Origin: Hanleya hanleyi
Lineage: Eukaryota; Mollusca; Polyplacophora; Lepidopleurida; Hanleyidae
Assembly (NCBI GenBank): GCA_036873755.1
Contig: JAVTVY010025199.1
Coordinates: forward strand, 49,826 to 113,825
Length of the DNA: 64,000 bases
Direction of reading: 5' to 3'
A model generated the notes under the pieces. It worked only from the letters and a program-made list of their open reading frames with translations. It searched no databases and had not been told where the DNA came from. The position numbers were made by a program, and so were the translations under genes. Shown here one piece after another: positions 33,188-46,670 of this stretch (position 1 is the stretch's first letter; each line of letters starts with the position of its first letter).

Positions 33188-36100
33188 GTCTGTTAATATC
33201 ACCGATCTGAAATATTTGAGTGAGCAAGTTAATTGCATTTTATCACAGTTTAGTTTTGGGACCTACATACATAGTTTATGTGTGTCCAACCTTCCTACAC
33301 ATAGTATAGGTGATCGGACTTCACACAGCGACCTATTCTGGGTACATGTTATATCACTGATTTGAGTGAGCTAGTTAATTGCATTTTATCACAGATTAGT
33401 TATGGAACCTACATACATAGTTTATGTGTGTCCAACCTTCCAACACATAGTATAGGCGATCGGACTTCACACAGCGACCTATGTATTCTGAGTACATGTT
33501 ATATCACTGATTTGAGTGAGCTAGTTAATTGCATTTTATCACAGATTAGTTATGGGATCTACATACATAGTTTATGTGTGTCCAACCTTCCTACACATAG
33601 TATAGGTGATCGGACTTCACACAGCGACCTATGTATTCTGAGTACATGTAATATCAATGATTTGAGTGAGCTAGTTAATTGCATTTTATCACATATTAGT
33701 TGGGACCTATATACATAGTTTATGTGTGTCCAACCTTCCTACACAGAGTATAGGTGATCGGACTACAAACAGCGACCTATGTATTCCGAGTACATGTATT
33801 TAACATCACTGATCTGGGATAATTGAGAGAATTATGGACCTACATACATAGTTTATGTGTGTCCAACCTTCCTACACAGAGTACAGGTGATCGGACTTCA
33901 CACAGCGACCTATGTATTCCGAGTACATGTATTGTAATATCACTGATCTGAAATATTTGAGTGAGATAGTTAACTGCATTTTATCAGATTAGTTATGGGA
34001 CCTACATACATAGTTTATGTGTGTCCAACCTTCCTACACATAGTATAGGTGATCGGACTTCACACAGCGACCTATGTATTCTGAGTACATGTTATATCAC
34101 TGATTTGAGTGAGCTAGTTAATTGCATTTTATCACAGATTAGTTATGGGACCTACATACATAGTTTATGTGTGTCCAACCTTCCTACACATAGTATAGGT
34201 GATCGGACTTCACACAGCGACCTATGTATTCTGAGTACATGTAATATCACTGATTTGAGTGAGCTAGTTAATTGCATTTTATCACAGGTTAGTTATGGGA
34301 CCTACATACATAGTTTATGTGTGTCCAACCTTCCTACACATAGAATAGGTGATCGGACTTCACACAGCGACCTATGTATTCTGAGTACATGTTATATCAC
34401 TGATTTGAGTGAGCTAGTTAATTGCATTTTATCACAGATTAGTTATGGGACCTACATACATAGTTTATGTGTGTTCAACCTTCCTACACATAGTATAGGT
34501 GATCGGACTTCACACAGCGACCTATGTATTCTGAGTACATGTAATATCAATGATTTGAGTGAGCTAGCTAATTGCATTTTATCACATATTAGTTGGGACC
34601 TATATACATAGTTTATGTGTGTCCAACCTTCCTACACAGAGTATAGGTGGTCGGACTTCACACAGCGACCTATGTATTCTGAGTACATGTAATATCAATG
34701 ATTTGAGTGAGCTAGCTAATTGCATTTTATCACATATTAGTTGGGGCCTATATACATAGTTTATGTGTGTCCAACCTTCCTACACATAGTATAGGTGATC
34801 GGACTTCACACAGCGACCTATGTATTCTGAGTACATGTTATATCACTGATTTGAGTGAGCTAGTTAATTGCGTTTTATCACAGATTATTTATGGGACCTA
34901 CATACATAGTTTATGTGTGTCCAACCTTCCTACACATAGTATAGGTGATCGGACTTCACACAGCGACCTATGTATTCGGAGTACATGTTATATCACTGAT
35001 TTGAGTGAGCTAGTTAATTGCATTTTATCACAGATTAGTTATGGGACCTACATACATAGTTTGTGTGTCCAACCTTCCTACACATAGTATAGGTGATCGG
35101 ACTTCACACAGCGACCTATGTATTCTGAGTACATGTAATATCACTGATTTGAGTGAGCTAGTTAATTGCATTTTATCACAGATTAGTTATGGGACCTACA
35201 TACATAGTTCATGTGTGTCCAACCTTCCTACACATAGTATAGGTGATCGGACTTCACACAGCGACCTATGTATTCTGAGTACATGTTATATCACTGATTT
35301 GAGTGAGCTAGTTAATTGCATTTTAGCACAGATTAGTTATGGGACCTACATACATAGTTTATGTGTGTCCAGCCTTCCTACACATAGTATAGGTGATCGG
35401 ACTTCACACAGCGACCTATGTATTCTGAGTACATGTAATATCAATGACTTGAGTGAGCTAGCTAATTGCATTTTATCACATATTAGTTGGGACCTATATA
35501 CATAGTTTATGTGTGTCCAACCTTCCTATACAGAGTATAGGTGATCTGACTTCACACAGCGACCTATGTATTCTGAGTACATGTTATATCACTGACTTGA
35601 GTGAGCTAGTTAATTGCGTTTTATCACAGATTAGTTATGGGACCTACATACATAGTTTATGTGTGCCCAACCTTCCTACACATAGTATAGGTGATCGGAC
35701 TTCACACAGCGACCTATGTATTCTGAGTACATGTAATATCAATGATTTGAGTGAGCTAGTTAATTGCATTTTATCACATATTAGTTGGGACCTATATACA
35801 TAGTTTATGTGTGCCCAACCGTCCTACACAGAGTATAGGTGATCGGACTTCACACAGCGACCTATGTATTCTGAGTACATGTAATATCAATGATTTGAGT
35901 GAGCTAGCTAATTGCATTTTATCACATATTAGTTGGGACCTATATACATAGTTTATGTGTGTCCAACCTTCCTACACAGAGCATAGGTGATCGGACTTCA
36001 CACAGCGACCCATGTATTCCGAGTACATGTATTTAACATCACTGATCTGGGATAATTGAGAGAATTATTTAATTGCATTTTATCACAGTTTAGTAATGGG

Positions 36101-36300
36101 ACATACATACATAGTTTATGTGTGTCCAACCTATCACTGATCAGGGATATTTGAGAGAGCCAGTTAATTGCACATTATCACAGTTTAGTTATGGGACCTA
36201 AATACACAGTTGAAGTGTGTAAGACCTTCCTACAAAGAGTATAAGTGGTCAGAATTCACACAGTGACTTATGTACCCGAGTCAAATTATATTACACAATG
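33188..36300. repeat. 150-bp satellite array, about 20 units, two variant classes
   Basis: Each unit carries GAGTGAGCTAGTTAATTGC, TACATACATAGTTTATGTG, CAACCTTCCTACACATAG and GATCGGACTTCACACAGCG. Units are 149-150 bp, so long frames stay open and encode a repeating 50-residue peptide. A variant class with ATATTAGTTGGGACC and ATATCAATGATTTGAG occurs near 33650, 34543, 34692, 35436, 35736 and 35886. This indicates higher-order amplification. Flank units (before 33360 and after 36000) are more diverged, as expected for satellite edges. Confidence 0.95.
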
Positions 36301-38520
36301 TATTAATGATCTGGGACATACCGAGTCATAATATGGTAAATAAAAATTCATATCCATCTTCCTGTACACAGTACATGTAAAGGTGGTCAGACTTCACACA
36401 TTGACTTTTGTATCTGAAGTCAATTATTCGTCATGTATCGATGATTTGTGATATATCGAGTGTTGCATTGTTTTCTTGTATTCAACATCACAGTTAATTC
36501 ATAGTACTTAAACAACACCCTTGTCTTCTGATCTACATATAGCTGCAGAGTGTTATGTTGGGCCATCTGCTTCAACAGATGAGAGGGCTACAGGTATATG
36601 CACATTGTTCTTCATTCTATCACAGTAATGAGACTTTGTTTGCATACGATGGTGTCGCTTTTCTATCACCAGTAGTATGCCGGCCATTGTGGTTGATTTT
36701 TTTGTAAGGGTGTTCAGGAATGCTGAAGATTCAACACAGTTCCGTTTTGTTCCTCTTGTATATGTAATATGGTACCACAGCTTTAGCCTGAATATTTGTT
36801 GTATCACATTACCATTTCATCTTTTCTGCCACATCCAATGATACCGGTAGCCATTATCTTGTGATGCAGGCATGTCAGAGACCAATTATTTCACATAGTC
36901 CAAGTTATGAAATAATGCACACACTTCCACCATCATCCGAAACCCTATAATGTATCATCCGAAACCCTGTAATGTAGTGATCCGCACTGTGACGTGTCTC
37001 TGATCTTTCTTGCAAGCAGTTGGTCCTATTAAACAAATAAAGAATTGTGCAATATAATTTGTCTTCACTATCCTGTCAATATAAGCTTACATTTGTAAGT
37101 ACCATTCTATAAAATCTGAACTCATCAACTGTACATTGAGCCATCTGCAGATGAAGCCTTGATGACCCCTGCCCCACTCACCAACAGAGTGGCAAAATTA
37201 TTCATTCTTGTTGCTGGTTTTAGTATGGTCTATGAGCATCATATATCTGATTATTAGCATTGAAAATGACAGATTATTCCTTACATCTTCAATCGCGATA
37301 AAATCCATTACAAGATGATGATGTTCACTCCGTGGGAGCCATATACACTGTCGCCTCCTTCATCTTCCTCCAACAGTCAGACTCAAACAAATGGCTTCTT
37401 TCTGACCTTCTCCCTGTTACACTTTCTGTAGGAGGAAATATTAAATGGAGTAAGATCTAATACACTCACTCACTCGGCCCCTCGCAACCCCTGGCAATTT
37501 CTCATGCCACCACCCTGCCTCGGGAATATCTCATGAAATCAATCCCACATGGTCTTGCCACATAAAAATAGTATATATTTTCACCTAGGGCAGCTGGACT
37601 TCTCACACTTCTCACTTGATCACTGGATAAACAGTTACACAATGTTGACATGATATTACCCCATTGGACACAAAATGTTGCCAACATTTGATATAGTCTT
37701 ACGACATTATGTAACTATTATAAATTCATTGGACTGATTAGAATTTCAGGCAAAATTGAGGGGTGACTGAATGTTAATAGATGTTTTGAATTATTATAGG
37801 ATTATAACATGCATAGGAATATGTCCAGTGAACAATACTATATAATGTCTTAATGTATTTGTTTAGTTTTTTTTTGGAATAGGAGATTAATGCATATTAG
37901 TTTGCAAGGACCTTAGAGTTTAACAATCCACAAAGCGTATTGCAAGTATTTTTGTGGACAACGCGGCTGATAATTACTGGTATCCATATGTATATAGCTG
38001 TTGACCTATGCAGATGTAGTGACAGTTTAATTAATTCTTTTTTTTGGAAATACATAGGAAATTATATAGCCTGTAAGGGCCTTAGATTGCACTCATCCAC
38101 AACTGGTATGGAAAAACGACATGCTAAATGTAATAAGTGATTGGAAATTGCAAAATACCGCCAAGTGGTAACAGTAAATTATATCAATGACATATTAAAA
38201 CAGACAACAGACAGCAAAATTCTTTCACGCAATGAATAAATGAACGGAGAATGAACAATGAAGCATGACCCAATTTTCGACACAGCTTCGATTTCAAAAC
38301 ATAAAGCTAAAGCAACGGGGACGAGATTTCTGTGCGTAACGTATCCAGTGTTGAAGCGCAGTTCAAACAATTGTTTGTCCATATTACTTACCAGAAAACA
38401 GATGTAAACGGGACGAGTAATGTTCATTGTTAAGCTGCCAACAACACCACACGTTCGCCTCCTCACACTGCAATCCAGCAGGTGGCGCTTCATAAAACGA
38501 AGGACGATAACCGATGGCCA
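36301..38520. other. Interior of the 7.4-kb element, no gene
   Basis: Decayed satellite-like sequence to about 36480, then AT-rich DNA. Short minus-strand frames (36553-36807 and 38179-38685) are not protein-like; the latter runs through the GTTGAACG repeat words. Confidence 0.5.
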
Positions 38521-39240
38521 GTTGAACCATAGTCCAGTTGAACGTTGAACCAAAAAGTGGTTCTTTTGACGACCACCGCGGGAAAAACAATAACGAGGGC
38601 GGAAAATACGTTGAACCGAAAAACAGTTGAACGTATACTCGGTCGGGAATAATTTTGACCCACACAACAGTATTACGTCTTTCATTTTTGATAACTTCTA
38701 TGATTGTTTCTGACTGTTGATAGGCTATTTTATAAGCGAAAATAGTAATATGCCATCAAAATAAGTGCATAACAGCGAAGTTTTCCAAATCGACACGCGT
38801 TATTAACGACTTGGACATTCAGTTTTAAGCATAACCACATGGTTTATTTGGAAAAGTCTGCAGAATTTAACTTAATATTAATAAGAAAATTACTCCCTGT
38901 TCTCAGACATTCATATCCCATTGTTTCGGTCATGTTGGTGTCGTTTTACCATGCACGGAGTTTCATGTGGTTGAACGTATAACCAGTTATAGGTTGAACG
39001 TAGAACCAATAATAGGTTCAACGTTTACGCCTAAGCTAGTATCATGTGGTTATACGTAGAACCAGTTATAGGTTGAAAGAAGAACCAATAACAGGTTCAA
39101 CGTTTACCTACATGCATCAATATATGCTTGAATTCGAACTGAAAACGTTCAACCAGATTCCGGGTAAACGTTTACTGTCATTAAAAATTGGTTCAACGTT
39201 GAACTGATAACAGGTTGAACATTTACTCCCTGAAATTGGC
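38521..39240. repeat. GTTCAACG-rich subterminal array, right side
   Basis: Two clusters (about 38521-38640 and 38965-39240) of AGTTGAACGT, GGTTGAACGTAGAACCAAT and GGTTCAACGTTTAC words, inverted relative to the left array at 31820-32402. Confidence 0.8.
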
Positions 39241-39253
39241 CGTTTTTACAGTG

Positions 39254-40206
39254 TACTAAATTTCCAGATTTGAGTGTGTTAGGCTGAACAATGTGCCACC
39301 AAATGGACATTTATTCTCCTGTTTCCAGAACAAGGATCACCCCTTCTCCAGATTTGAATTAATAGAAAAATAAAACGAATATCGTGCAGATAAGGCTAAA
39401 TAATGTCGCTTGTTCATTCGTTCATTTTCAGAAAGAAGGTGAAAGGACAATACAAACCGTATGAGGTAAATTGTATACTAAAAGCCCAATCCCTGGTTTT
39501 CTGAACCGAAATGAATTCTTAATGGGGTGCATTGCGTCTGGAATTTATACAATATATCCAATCAGTATTCCCATGACAGACAGTCCGCTCATCAAAACAT
39601 AAAATGTTCTTCAATTACCATTTAACATCAAAGGCAAGAGACATTAAGGGAACTTGTATGACGCTGTTCGATGACATAATCAAGTTGTGACTCGGGTTAC
39701 CCACCCTAAGTCTCTATTCTAAGATTGCATTGATTTTATATCCTTTATGCTAGTTTCATTTGTGCGGTTGCGCGGATACCATGTGTACCTGGTTAATACT
39801 CTCTAACGCAAACTTTTTCCTGATTACATAATTCTATCAACTTCCTTGTTATTTATAAGTTTCTTAATATCAACAAAAAAGAGCGCTGCTGATTCTGAAT
39901 GTTTGTTCTTTGGAACTTAATATCTGTTTGAATGGCATTTTAACATCTATTTTCCATCGTATATTGGAGAGTTTGGCATTTCACAGGATTATTTCATCTC
40001 ACAGTCTCTTGAGTTCCCGAGCATAAAGCTTTCCCTCCGGACTATTAGTTTCGAGTTACACTAATCCAGCCTTTTGTGATAGCAAGCTACAAAGTAGTTT
40101 CCTGCTGTCTTTGTTCCAGCCTCTCACCGTGTTAACCTACTTGTCAACAATCTGATGTGAACTTACTCACTTGAGATGATATTTCCCCGATTGTGTCGAG
40201 GTCTCC
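39254..40206. other. Intergenic, no gene seen
   Basis: AT-rich, with no repeat structure noted. Confidence 0.5.
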
Positions 40207-40210
40207 TTAA

Positions 40211-40640
40211 CCCTACCTGGCCTTTCGCACTTTCTCCGAAATGACAAAAAATGGAGAGCTGAAACTCCGTGACTTTATAGTTTATCATATTGGGGTCATT
40301 TTGAGCTTCTTTGCGTAAACCCCCAAGCAGAGGATCATGGGGACAACCAAGATAGCGGCCACGTGGGGTCCCAGAAAAGTGATTATTTTCGTCATATTTC
40401 GTAGTTTATTTCACACCACATTAATATTTACTAATTTTCCATGCAGTTTTTGTGGATAAAGTGCATAAAGAATAAAAATCGAAAAATCCGTTTTTGAAAA
40501 TGACGTCATCAAAGCGGCCATCTTTCATTTTTTTTACATTTCCCGGTAGAGCTTGACCCAGGGGTATATCGTGGTAAGTTTCAGCTCCCTAGCTCAAGGG
40601 GTATGAACAATAATTAGGGGGCCATTTCAGCACCCCAGCT
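40211..40640. mobile_element. piggyBac-like MITE, copy 3, reversed and truncated
   Basis: TTAA (40207-40210) is followed by CCCTACCTGGCC and sequence matching the reverse complement of the MITEs at 10065 and 13441. Shared stretches include GTTTATCATATTGGGGT, AGAGGATCATGGG and AGAGCTTGACCCAGGGG. The far end lacks the CCAGATAGGG terminus. It is clearly more diverged than copies 1 and 2, so the family has been active over a long time. Confidence 0.8.
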
Positions 40641-40679
40641 TTAAATCCAGTCACAAATGCTATATTTGTCTGAAAAGGT

Positions 40680-41145
40680 GTGTATTCCAAACGCTATATA
40701 GACGATCTTCTCGCTGTGGATAATCGCTATATAAATGACGCAGTGAAGGATATATATCCACCTTCACTGGATTTGAAGGAAACTACAGATAACCCTACAG
40801 GCACATCATATTTAGACCTATATCTCTATAAAAATGAAGCGGGCCTTCTCTCTCGTCGACTGTATGACAAAAGAGTTGATTACAATCTCCACATCGTAAA
40901 CTATCTCTTTCTGGACAGTAATATTCCAGTGGGACTTGCATATGGCGTATACATATCACGCCTAGTAGCATTTGCTAGATCCTGTGTTAAATGTGACGAT
41001 TTTAATCAACGTCACAAAACATTGTGCAGAAACTTATAAAACAGGGCTACATCACCAAGCGCCTCCACTCAAAGTTTCTCAAATTTGGCGATACATGTCG
41101 CATGCTGATAGCAAAATACGAGAGTAGCGTGCAAGATCTATGGCG
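40680..41145 (+). pseudogene. Penelope-like reverse transcriptase, C-terminal piece
   Basis: The frame 40680-41039 contains the polymerase YIDD box (KRYIDDLLAV), then GTSYLDLYLY, LYDKRVDYNLHIVNY and GLAYGVYISRLVAFARSC. This order is characteristic of a family of invertebrate reverse transcriptases I associate with Penelope-like elements. A frameshift near 41036 moves the continuation (QGYITKRLHSKFLKF) to another frame, ending near 41145. The N-terminal fingers part is absent here but appears separately at 46.7-47.5 kb. No endonuclease domain is visible. Confidence 0.65.
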
Positions 41146-41159
41146 TTACGTTTCGTAAC

Positions 41160-41280
41160 TTGTGTCTAATTCCGCTTAACCCGAGGGCTATGGGCCGTAT
41201 AAACCCATGTACTTCAAGATCCTCATGGTATTCATATGAACAGCCACAATCAAAGCGTGACTGAAATACATCATTCTTTA
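41160..41280 (+). repeat. Dispersed short repeat, CCGCTTA family, copy 1
   Basis: TCTAATTCCGCTTAACCC with later CATATGAACAGCCACAATC and GCGTGACTGAAATAC. Related to the copies at 48.4, 51.9, 52.5, 54.96 and 56.7 kb. Here it directly follows the reverse-transcriptase piece and may be that element's 3' region. Confidence 0.55.
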
Positions 41281-43689
41281 GATGACGACTTTACATCGAA
41301 TATTATGGATTAAGAATACTGATCAGCGATACGGATTTGATATTTTTGGAACATCATGATGTCTTGCCATCATCATTAAAAACTGTTGACCGCTTTTCTC
41401 TTGCAAGAAACAATCCTATGTTTATGTATACTATGATTGTCTTTTTGAATTTGGTGCTAATACTGTTATATGGAATATGGAATAAGTCTCTGGATTATGG
41501 ACGCGGGTATTCTCTAATGGACGACGGCTGAATTATGAATGACGGACCAGACGCTTGTAATTCTGATGTATCTATGCAACTTTTTCTTATGTTTAGATTA
41601 TTCAATTTTTCACCCCTTTTTTGTCCATACATACATAGGTAGCGTTATGTGAGAGTAAACTTTTCTGGACAATAAAACTAGAATGACTTCATCAACGGAT
41701 GCTTTTCAAATTTATTTCGTAAATACCTTGCCACTCTCTTTCGCGTGGATCGCATTTCGTCCACATAGGTGTCGCCACCATCGAACCAAAATTTTGTTTA
41801 CGCTTAATGTTTTGGTTGAAGTCTGCTTAAAATTGTATTCCAAACCTCCTAATATATGTATACAACATCCAACTGGACGCCATTTTATGCAATCGACATG
41901 ATCCGAATCAAACGGGTTAGTTCAGGTTCACGATATCATTAATATGCCTTAAAATTGAAACATTAATTCCTAAGGAGGCGCTATCCATATTTTTGACGAG
42001 AAGGTTGTTGGCCCGATTCACCAAACCCAATACTATTGTGCTGTACGTTTTGGCAGACGTCTACAGTAAAGATGTTATATTTCTCCGAGAAATCTGCCAA
42101 TATTGAAATATTTATTCACAAACATACTGCCACTAAGGTACAGCTTACTGAAATAAGCATAGCTACAACACCTGTGTGTCTACATGTACATACTCCTCTA
42201 CGGCCTACACGTACATACTCCTCTACGGCCTTCATTCTGAACATCCATCCGACAAACATTAACTGTTTCTCGAGAAAAGAGATATTTCAATTCCGACCTA
42301 TCGCATCGATATACCAAAACTGCACTAAAATCATACCTTACTGATAAAGACATAGCTGTCTCAGAAGTCTTACGACCAAACGTCTGCCCATCTTGTTGAA
42401 AAGCGCACTACAGCAGGTGTAATCATTTTGAAGAAAAAAATATTGATAAACTTTTATGTTAAATATAATGTGGATATATTAAAAGTCACGATGTCGTATG
42501 GAATATGTACATGCGCCCGCCAGGGATTTATTATGTCTCTATAATATAAGCTGTCATCAATAACTGGTGACAACGTTAGCCTGTTCCTATGTTGGACCTG
42601 TCTTCTGTACTACGAGAAACATCTACTGAAATAAGCCGAATCGTGCCAGACAACTTCCCTCTACTTACGCAATATGGGGAATAAAAATATAATTGAAATC
42701 CATGTTTTCAATAATTCAATTACGTGGTTAGCTTGGCATCCAAACTTTGTTCAGTCGTAAATTCAATACTCTTTCAACTTTCAAATCAGGTTTCGTAACT
42801 TTTTTATTGTTCGAATGTTAAAGGTTTCAGGATGAAAACAAGTTCGTCTGATTAATGACTTAAAGTACAATTTTTTAGTTAAATATTTGAACCTATACAC
42901 ATACATTGTCGAAGATTTCAAAGAAATTTCAAAGAAATCCTTGAAAGCTTTGATGTCAGTGGTTATTAAAGCGTGTGGTTTTTTCATGAGTATATCGGAA
43001 TTATTTGATCATTTGTTCAGGCCACCTATTGGCCTCTCTAGGATGCAAAACGCATATGCGAAGGTTTAGCTCCAAATGAGGGGACAATTTATGTGTTATA
43101 ATGTGACACGGAGAAAGAAAATCCATCAGTACGGTATTCTGGTTTTTGATTAGTAGTTTCACGAAGCACTGCAGCTCTGCACACTAGCTGATTTCTCGAT
43201 GGAAATACTTACGGGATTCATGACACAAAATACTCATCGTTTGACTGCTGTAGTTAGCTAGGTCGACCGAAGTATGTTCTGGTTCTCATCGACCTTCATA
43301 TACACTTAGAGAATAAGGTTAAAGTAAAGGCCTTATTCTTCGCGAGAATAATCTTTGGAGGACTGATTTTCTAGCAATTTCTATGGATGTTTTTTTCAAG
43401 AAAAATGAAAACGTCTCTCCAGTTTTTGAGTTCGAATGAACAGCTGACTGAACGTTGATTACTGCTGTAATATAATTTCCACGCAGAAAAGCATAAAAAA
43501 TGTCTAAATACAAATAATATATCACTATTCCAAGATCTAGCTGCAGTCTTTATGCTGTTCATTCATCGATAATTTACCTGTCAACAAATTCCTCTCAAAT
43601 CATAAGTGTTCCATTGAGTATCTGAAATTCAAAATTTTTGAGAGGTTTGGCACGTATTAATATGATGGTACACTCTGCCTCCGGCCCAG
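41281..43689. other. Intergenic, no supported gene
   Basis: AT-rich. Short frames (for example 41683-41901 and 42036-42344) have no recognisable features. AAGGCCTTATTC-type small inverted words occur near 43315-43340. Confidence 0.5.
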
Positions 43690-45130
43690 GTCAAATCATT
43701 TAGATTTTGACATCAGGGGTGGCCACCTACAAGCGAAAGTGGGCGAGATGCAACCCCAAGAGACATTTCATGGCAAATTATCTGGAAACCAAATTTGACA
43801 GGAAGGCGTTCTCAGTCTATTGTACTGAAACAAAATTTAGACAATGCCACCAGGTGGCGCCACCTGTAGACAGAAGCGGGAAAAATAAAATCTCAAGGGA
43901 CAACTCATGGCATGGTATCTGCATGCTCAATCTGAGAAGAATCTGAGGAGGATCCCCAAGTTAACGCCACATGTATGCGCAAGTCATCTTATATCATGAT
44001 TTATTCATACCCAATTTGAGAAGAATCCGATTAGCGGTTCGCAAGATACTTATCCAGAACAAATTTAGGATTTTGCCATAAGGTGGCGCCACCTGTAAGT
44101 GCAAGTGAGCGAACGCAATCCCAGGCATCATCTCCTGGCATGGCACATGCATGCCAAATCTAAGAAGAATCCGATGAGTGTTCCTCAAGTCATTACACGG
44201 AAAGGTAGGGTATTTCAGAGAGAGAAAGGGTTTGACCGGAATGGACCTTAGTGACACTTCTTTCAGGCAGATATTGGTGAAGCGCAATGCCAATCGACGT
44301 TTTGTTGCAAGAAATGCAAATACCAAATTTCGGAGGAATCCGACAAAGCGTTTGAAAGATATCACTTGCGAAGAATTTGAACGGATATGCACAGAAGATT
44401 GGAACAAGACCCATTGGCGCCACCTTCGGACGAATCTTGCTGAAATGCAATGCAAACATACGTCTTGTCGCAAGGAATGCATATGCCAAATTTCGGAGGA
44501 ATCCGACAAAGCGTTTGGAAGTTATCGCTGGCAAAGAATTTGAATGGAAATCCACGGACATCAACGGAAGATTGGAACAAGACCCAGCAGCGGCCCCACC
44601 TTCAGGCAGATCTTGCTGAAACGGAATACCAACCGACATGTTGTCACAAGGATTGCATATGCCAAATTTCGGCAAAGCGTTTGGCAGTTATCGTTTGCGA
44701 AGGATTTGAATAAACATCCATGGACACGAAGAAGCGAGACCCATTTTAAAGTCAGACCAGTGGCGATGCCTTCAGGCAGATGTTGCTGAAATGCAATAGC
44801 AACCGGTGTCTTGTTGCAAGGAATACGGATGCCGAAGATCGGGAGAATCCGACAATGCGTTTGGACGTTATCGGCTGCGAAATATTTAAACGGACCTCCA
44901 TGGACACAAAGAAGCCAGACCCATTTTGACCCAGTGGCGCCACCTTCAGGCATATGTTGCTGAAAAGCGATATCAGCTGGCGTCTTGTCGCAAGGAATGC
45001 ATATGCCGAATTTCGAAGAATCCAACAAAACATTTGGAAGTTATCGCTTGCGGAAACTTCAAACAGACGGACATACGGACATACACGGACACAAAGAAGC
45101 GAGAACCATTCTAAATTCCCCGACCGCGTT
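43690..45130. repeat. Tandem repeat, ~160-176-bp units with TGGCGCCA core
   Basis: Units repeat GTGGCGCCACCT, GCAAGGAATGCATATGCC, AAATTTCGGAGGAATCC and CGACAAAGCGTTTGGAAG. The AAATTTCGG word recurs near 44327, 44486, 44662, 44831 and 45007. The first two units (about 43850 and 44080) are longer and more diverged. All frames in this block are repeat-derived. Confidence 0.85.
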
Positions 45131-45654
45131 GCGGCGGGAGACAAAAATAGGGATGAGGTCCTAATTGTGTCTTAATGAGAATTGACCGCGCGCCATCACC
45201 CGTCTCCCTTATCGCTTGCGTTCCACTCCTGCGTGAATATTAATGCTAATTGAGTGACAGGGACATTTTCTGAGGCTGCCTGATATTTTATGTTCAGCAA
45301 AAGTGGGCTTGTTCGATTGTTTGATGGAGCGCGAGGAAGAGTTCATGATGTAAAGAGTCACGCTTATACCCCCTCCATTCCAGCCCTCCTGCACACAGCA
45401 GCAAGCCGCTTAAAACGGCAGTAAACACAAAAGTAAATTACATAGATATGTAACCCGCCATATTCCGATTTCCCAAAACGTATTGCATTCTCACAGATTG
45501 AGCAAGAAATATATTTCCACAGTAGTACACGATACCTCAGAGATTTCCCACCTGGCGTTAATTTGCCGGCGCACTCGAATTATATATAATTGGTACATTT
45601 ACGCAAATTAAGGATAAACGCTATAGGTGTGGAAGAAATGCTTTATACGGAATG
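45131..45654. other. Intergenic, no gene seen
   Basis: No repeat or convincing ORF. Confidence 0.5.
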
Positions 45655-45958
45655 GTCCAGTTATCTGATTAAAAATTTGATTCAGTAAATGAGAGGAGAG
45701 AGAAAGTACGAACCGTGAAGTTAAGATTGGAGTCACGCGTCAATTTACCTTTCGGTTCACGGGAGCAAATATTTAGCCTATGAATGGCGAAAGGCGAATT
45801 CAAATTTCTGGTATTCTGCTATCCAAGTGATTTTCAAAGTCATTCTCTGGAGTTTGTTGTATTTAAGTCACCCTTTAATTCTGACTCCACATATGAATAT
45901 AATAAAGATGTTGTATGGCGGGGCTTATATGGGTTAAGCGGAATTATACCCAACTAAC
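45655..45958. repeat. Direct-repeat block, copy 1, intact
   Basis: About 300 bp running from GGTCCAGTTATCTGATT through CACGCGTCAATTTACC to GGTTAAGCGGAATTATAC. The same block recurs at 48057-48232 plus 48669-48800, where it is split by an insertion. Confidence 0.8.
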
Positions 45959-46420
45959 GATACTTGCGAAGAATTTGAACGGATATGTACAGAAGATTGG
46001 AACAAGACCCAGTGGCGCCACCTTCGGACGAATCTTGCTGAAATGCAACACAAACATACCTCTTGTCGCAAGGAATGCATATCCCAAATTTCGGAGGAAT
46101 CCGACAAAGCGTTTGAAAGTTATCGCTGGCAGAGAATTTGAATGGAAATCCACGGACATCAACGGAAGATTGGAACAAGACCCAGCGGACACGAAGAGGT
46201 GAAACCATTTTAAAGTCAAACCAGTGGCGATACCTTCAGGCAGATGTTGCTGAAATGCAATAACAGCCGGTGTCTTGTCGCAAGGAATGCATATGCCGAA
46301 TTTCGAAAGAATCCAACAAAGCATTTGGAAGTTATCGCTTGCGGAAAATTCAAACAGATATCCACGGGAAAATCCAAACAGACATCCACGGACATAACAT
46401 AATCGAAACATCTCAAGATC
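45959..46420. repeat. Further ~160-176-bp TGGCGCCA-type units
   Basis: Copies of the 44360-44600 segment and of later units (GAACGGATATGTACAGAAG, then GCAAGGAATGCATATCCC). The block is separated from the main array by the direct-repeat block. Confidence 0.8.
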
Positions 46421-46670
46421 GGCTTTTCTTAGATAAAGGACTGGACATTATTAATTTACCTCGAATCCTGAATGTAGACGCAACGCTGTACCAAACTATT
46501 TCAAGTTCACAGAACCGCCTTGCATTTCATATAAGTATACTAAATCTATAGTCACCAAAATATTCAATTACTCTAATGCTGTCAAGGAGTTTGACTGGAA
46601 CTTATACACGCCATGAGGCTATAGTTGTGATTGTGAATCGTCGAACTGTATCTATACACCATGCAAACAT
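46421..46670. other. Short unique stretch, perhaps degraded element 5' part
   Basis: No feature is clear. It leads directly into the reverse-transcriptase remnant. Confidence 0.4.

Larger units (their letters stand above)
31805..39253. mobile_element. Candidate 7.4-kb terminal-inverted-repeat element carrying a satellite array
   Basis: CACTGTAAAAACG at 31805-31817 is exactly inverted at 39241-39253. Immediately inside both ends lie matching GAGTAAACGTTCAACC-type sequence and then arrays of GTTCAACGTTGAAC-like words. No transposase was found. The interior holds a 3-kb satellite and unremarkable DNA. No clear target duplication is visible. It may be one large non-autonomous element, or two smaller elements sharing termini. 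Confidence 0.5.

Noticed and set aside
33362..35803. Several 100-200-codon plus-strand ORFs encoding a repeating 50-residue peptide
   Set aside because: They follow exactly the 150-bp satellite unit, whose length is divisible by three. Starts and stops coincide with unit-length slips, so they are by-products of the satellite.
18000..36300. CRISPR array
   Set aside because: The regularly repeated blocks have no unique spacers between identical short repeats, and the DNA is eukaryotic; these are satellites and minisatellites.
43994..45175. Overlapping ORFs on both strands up to 171 codons
   Set aside because: All follow the 160-176-bp tandem repeat; the same peptides recur in different frames.
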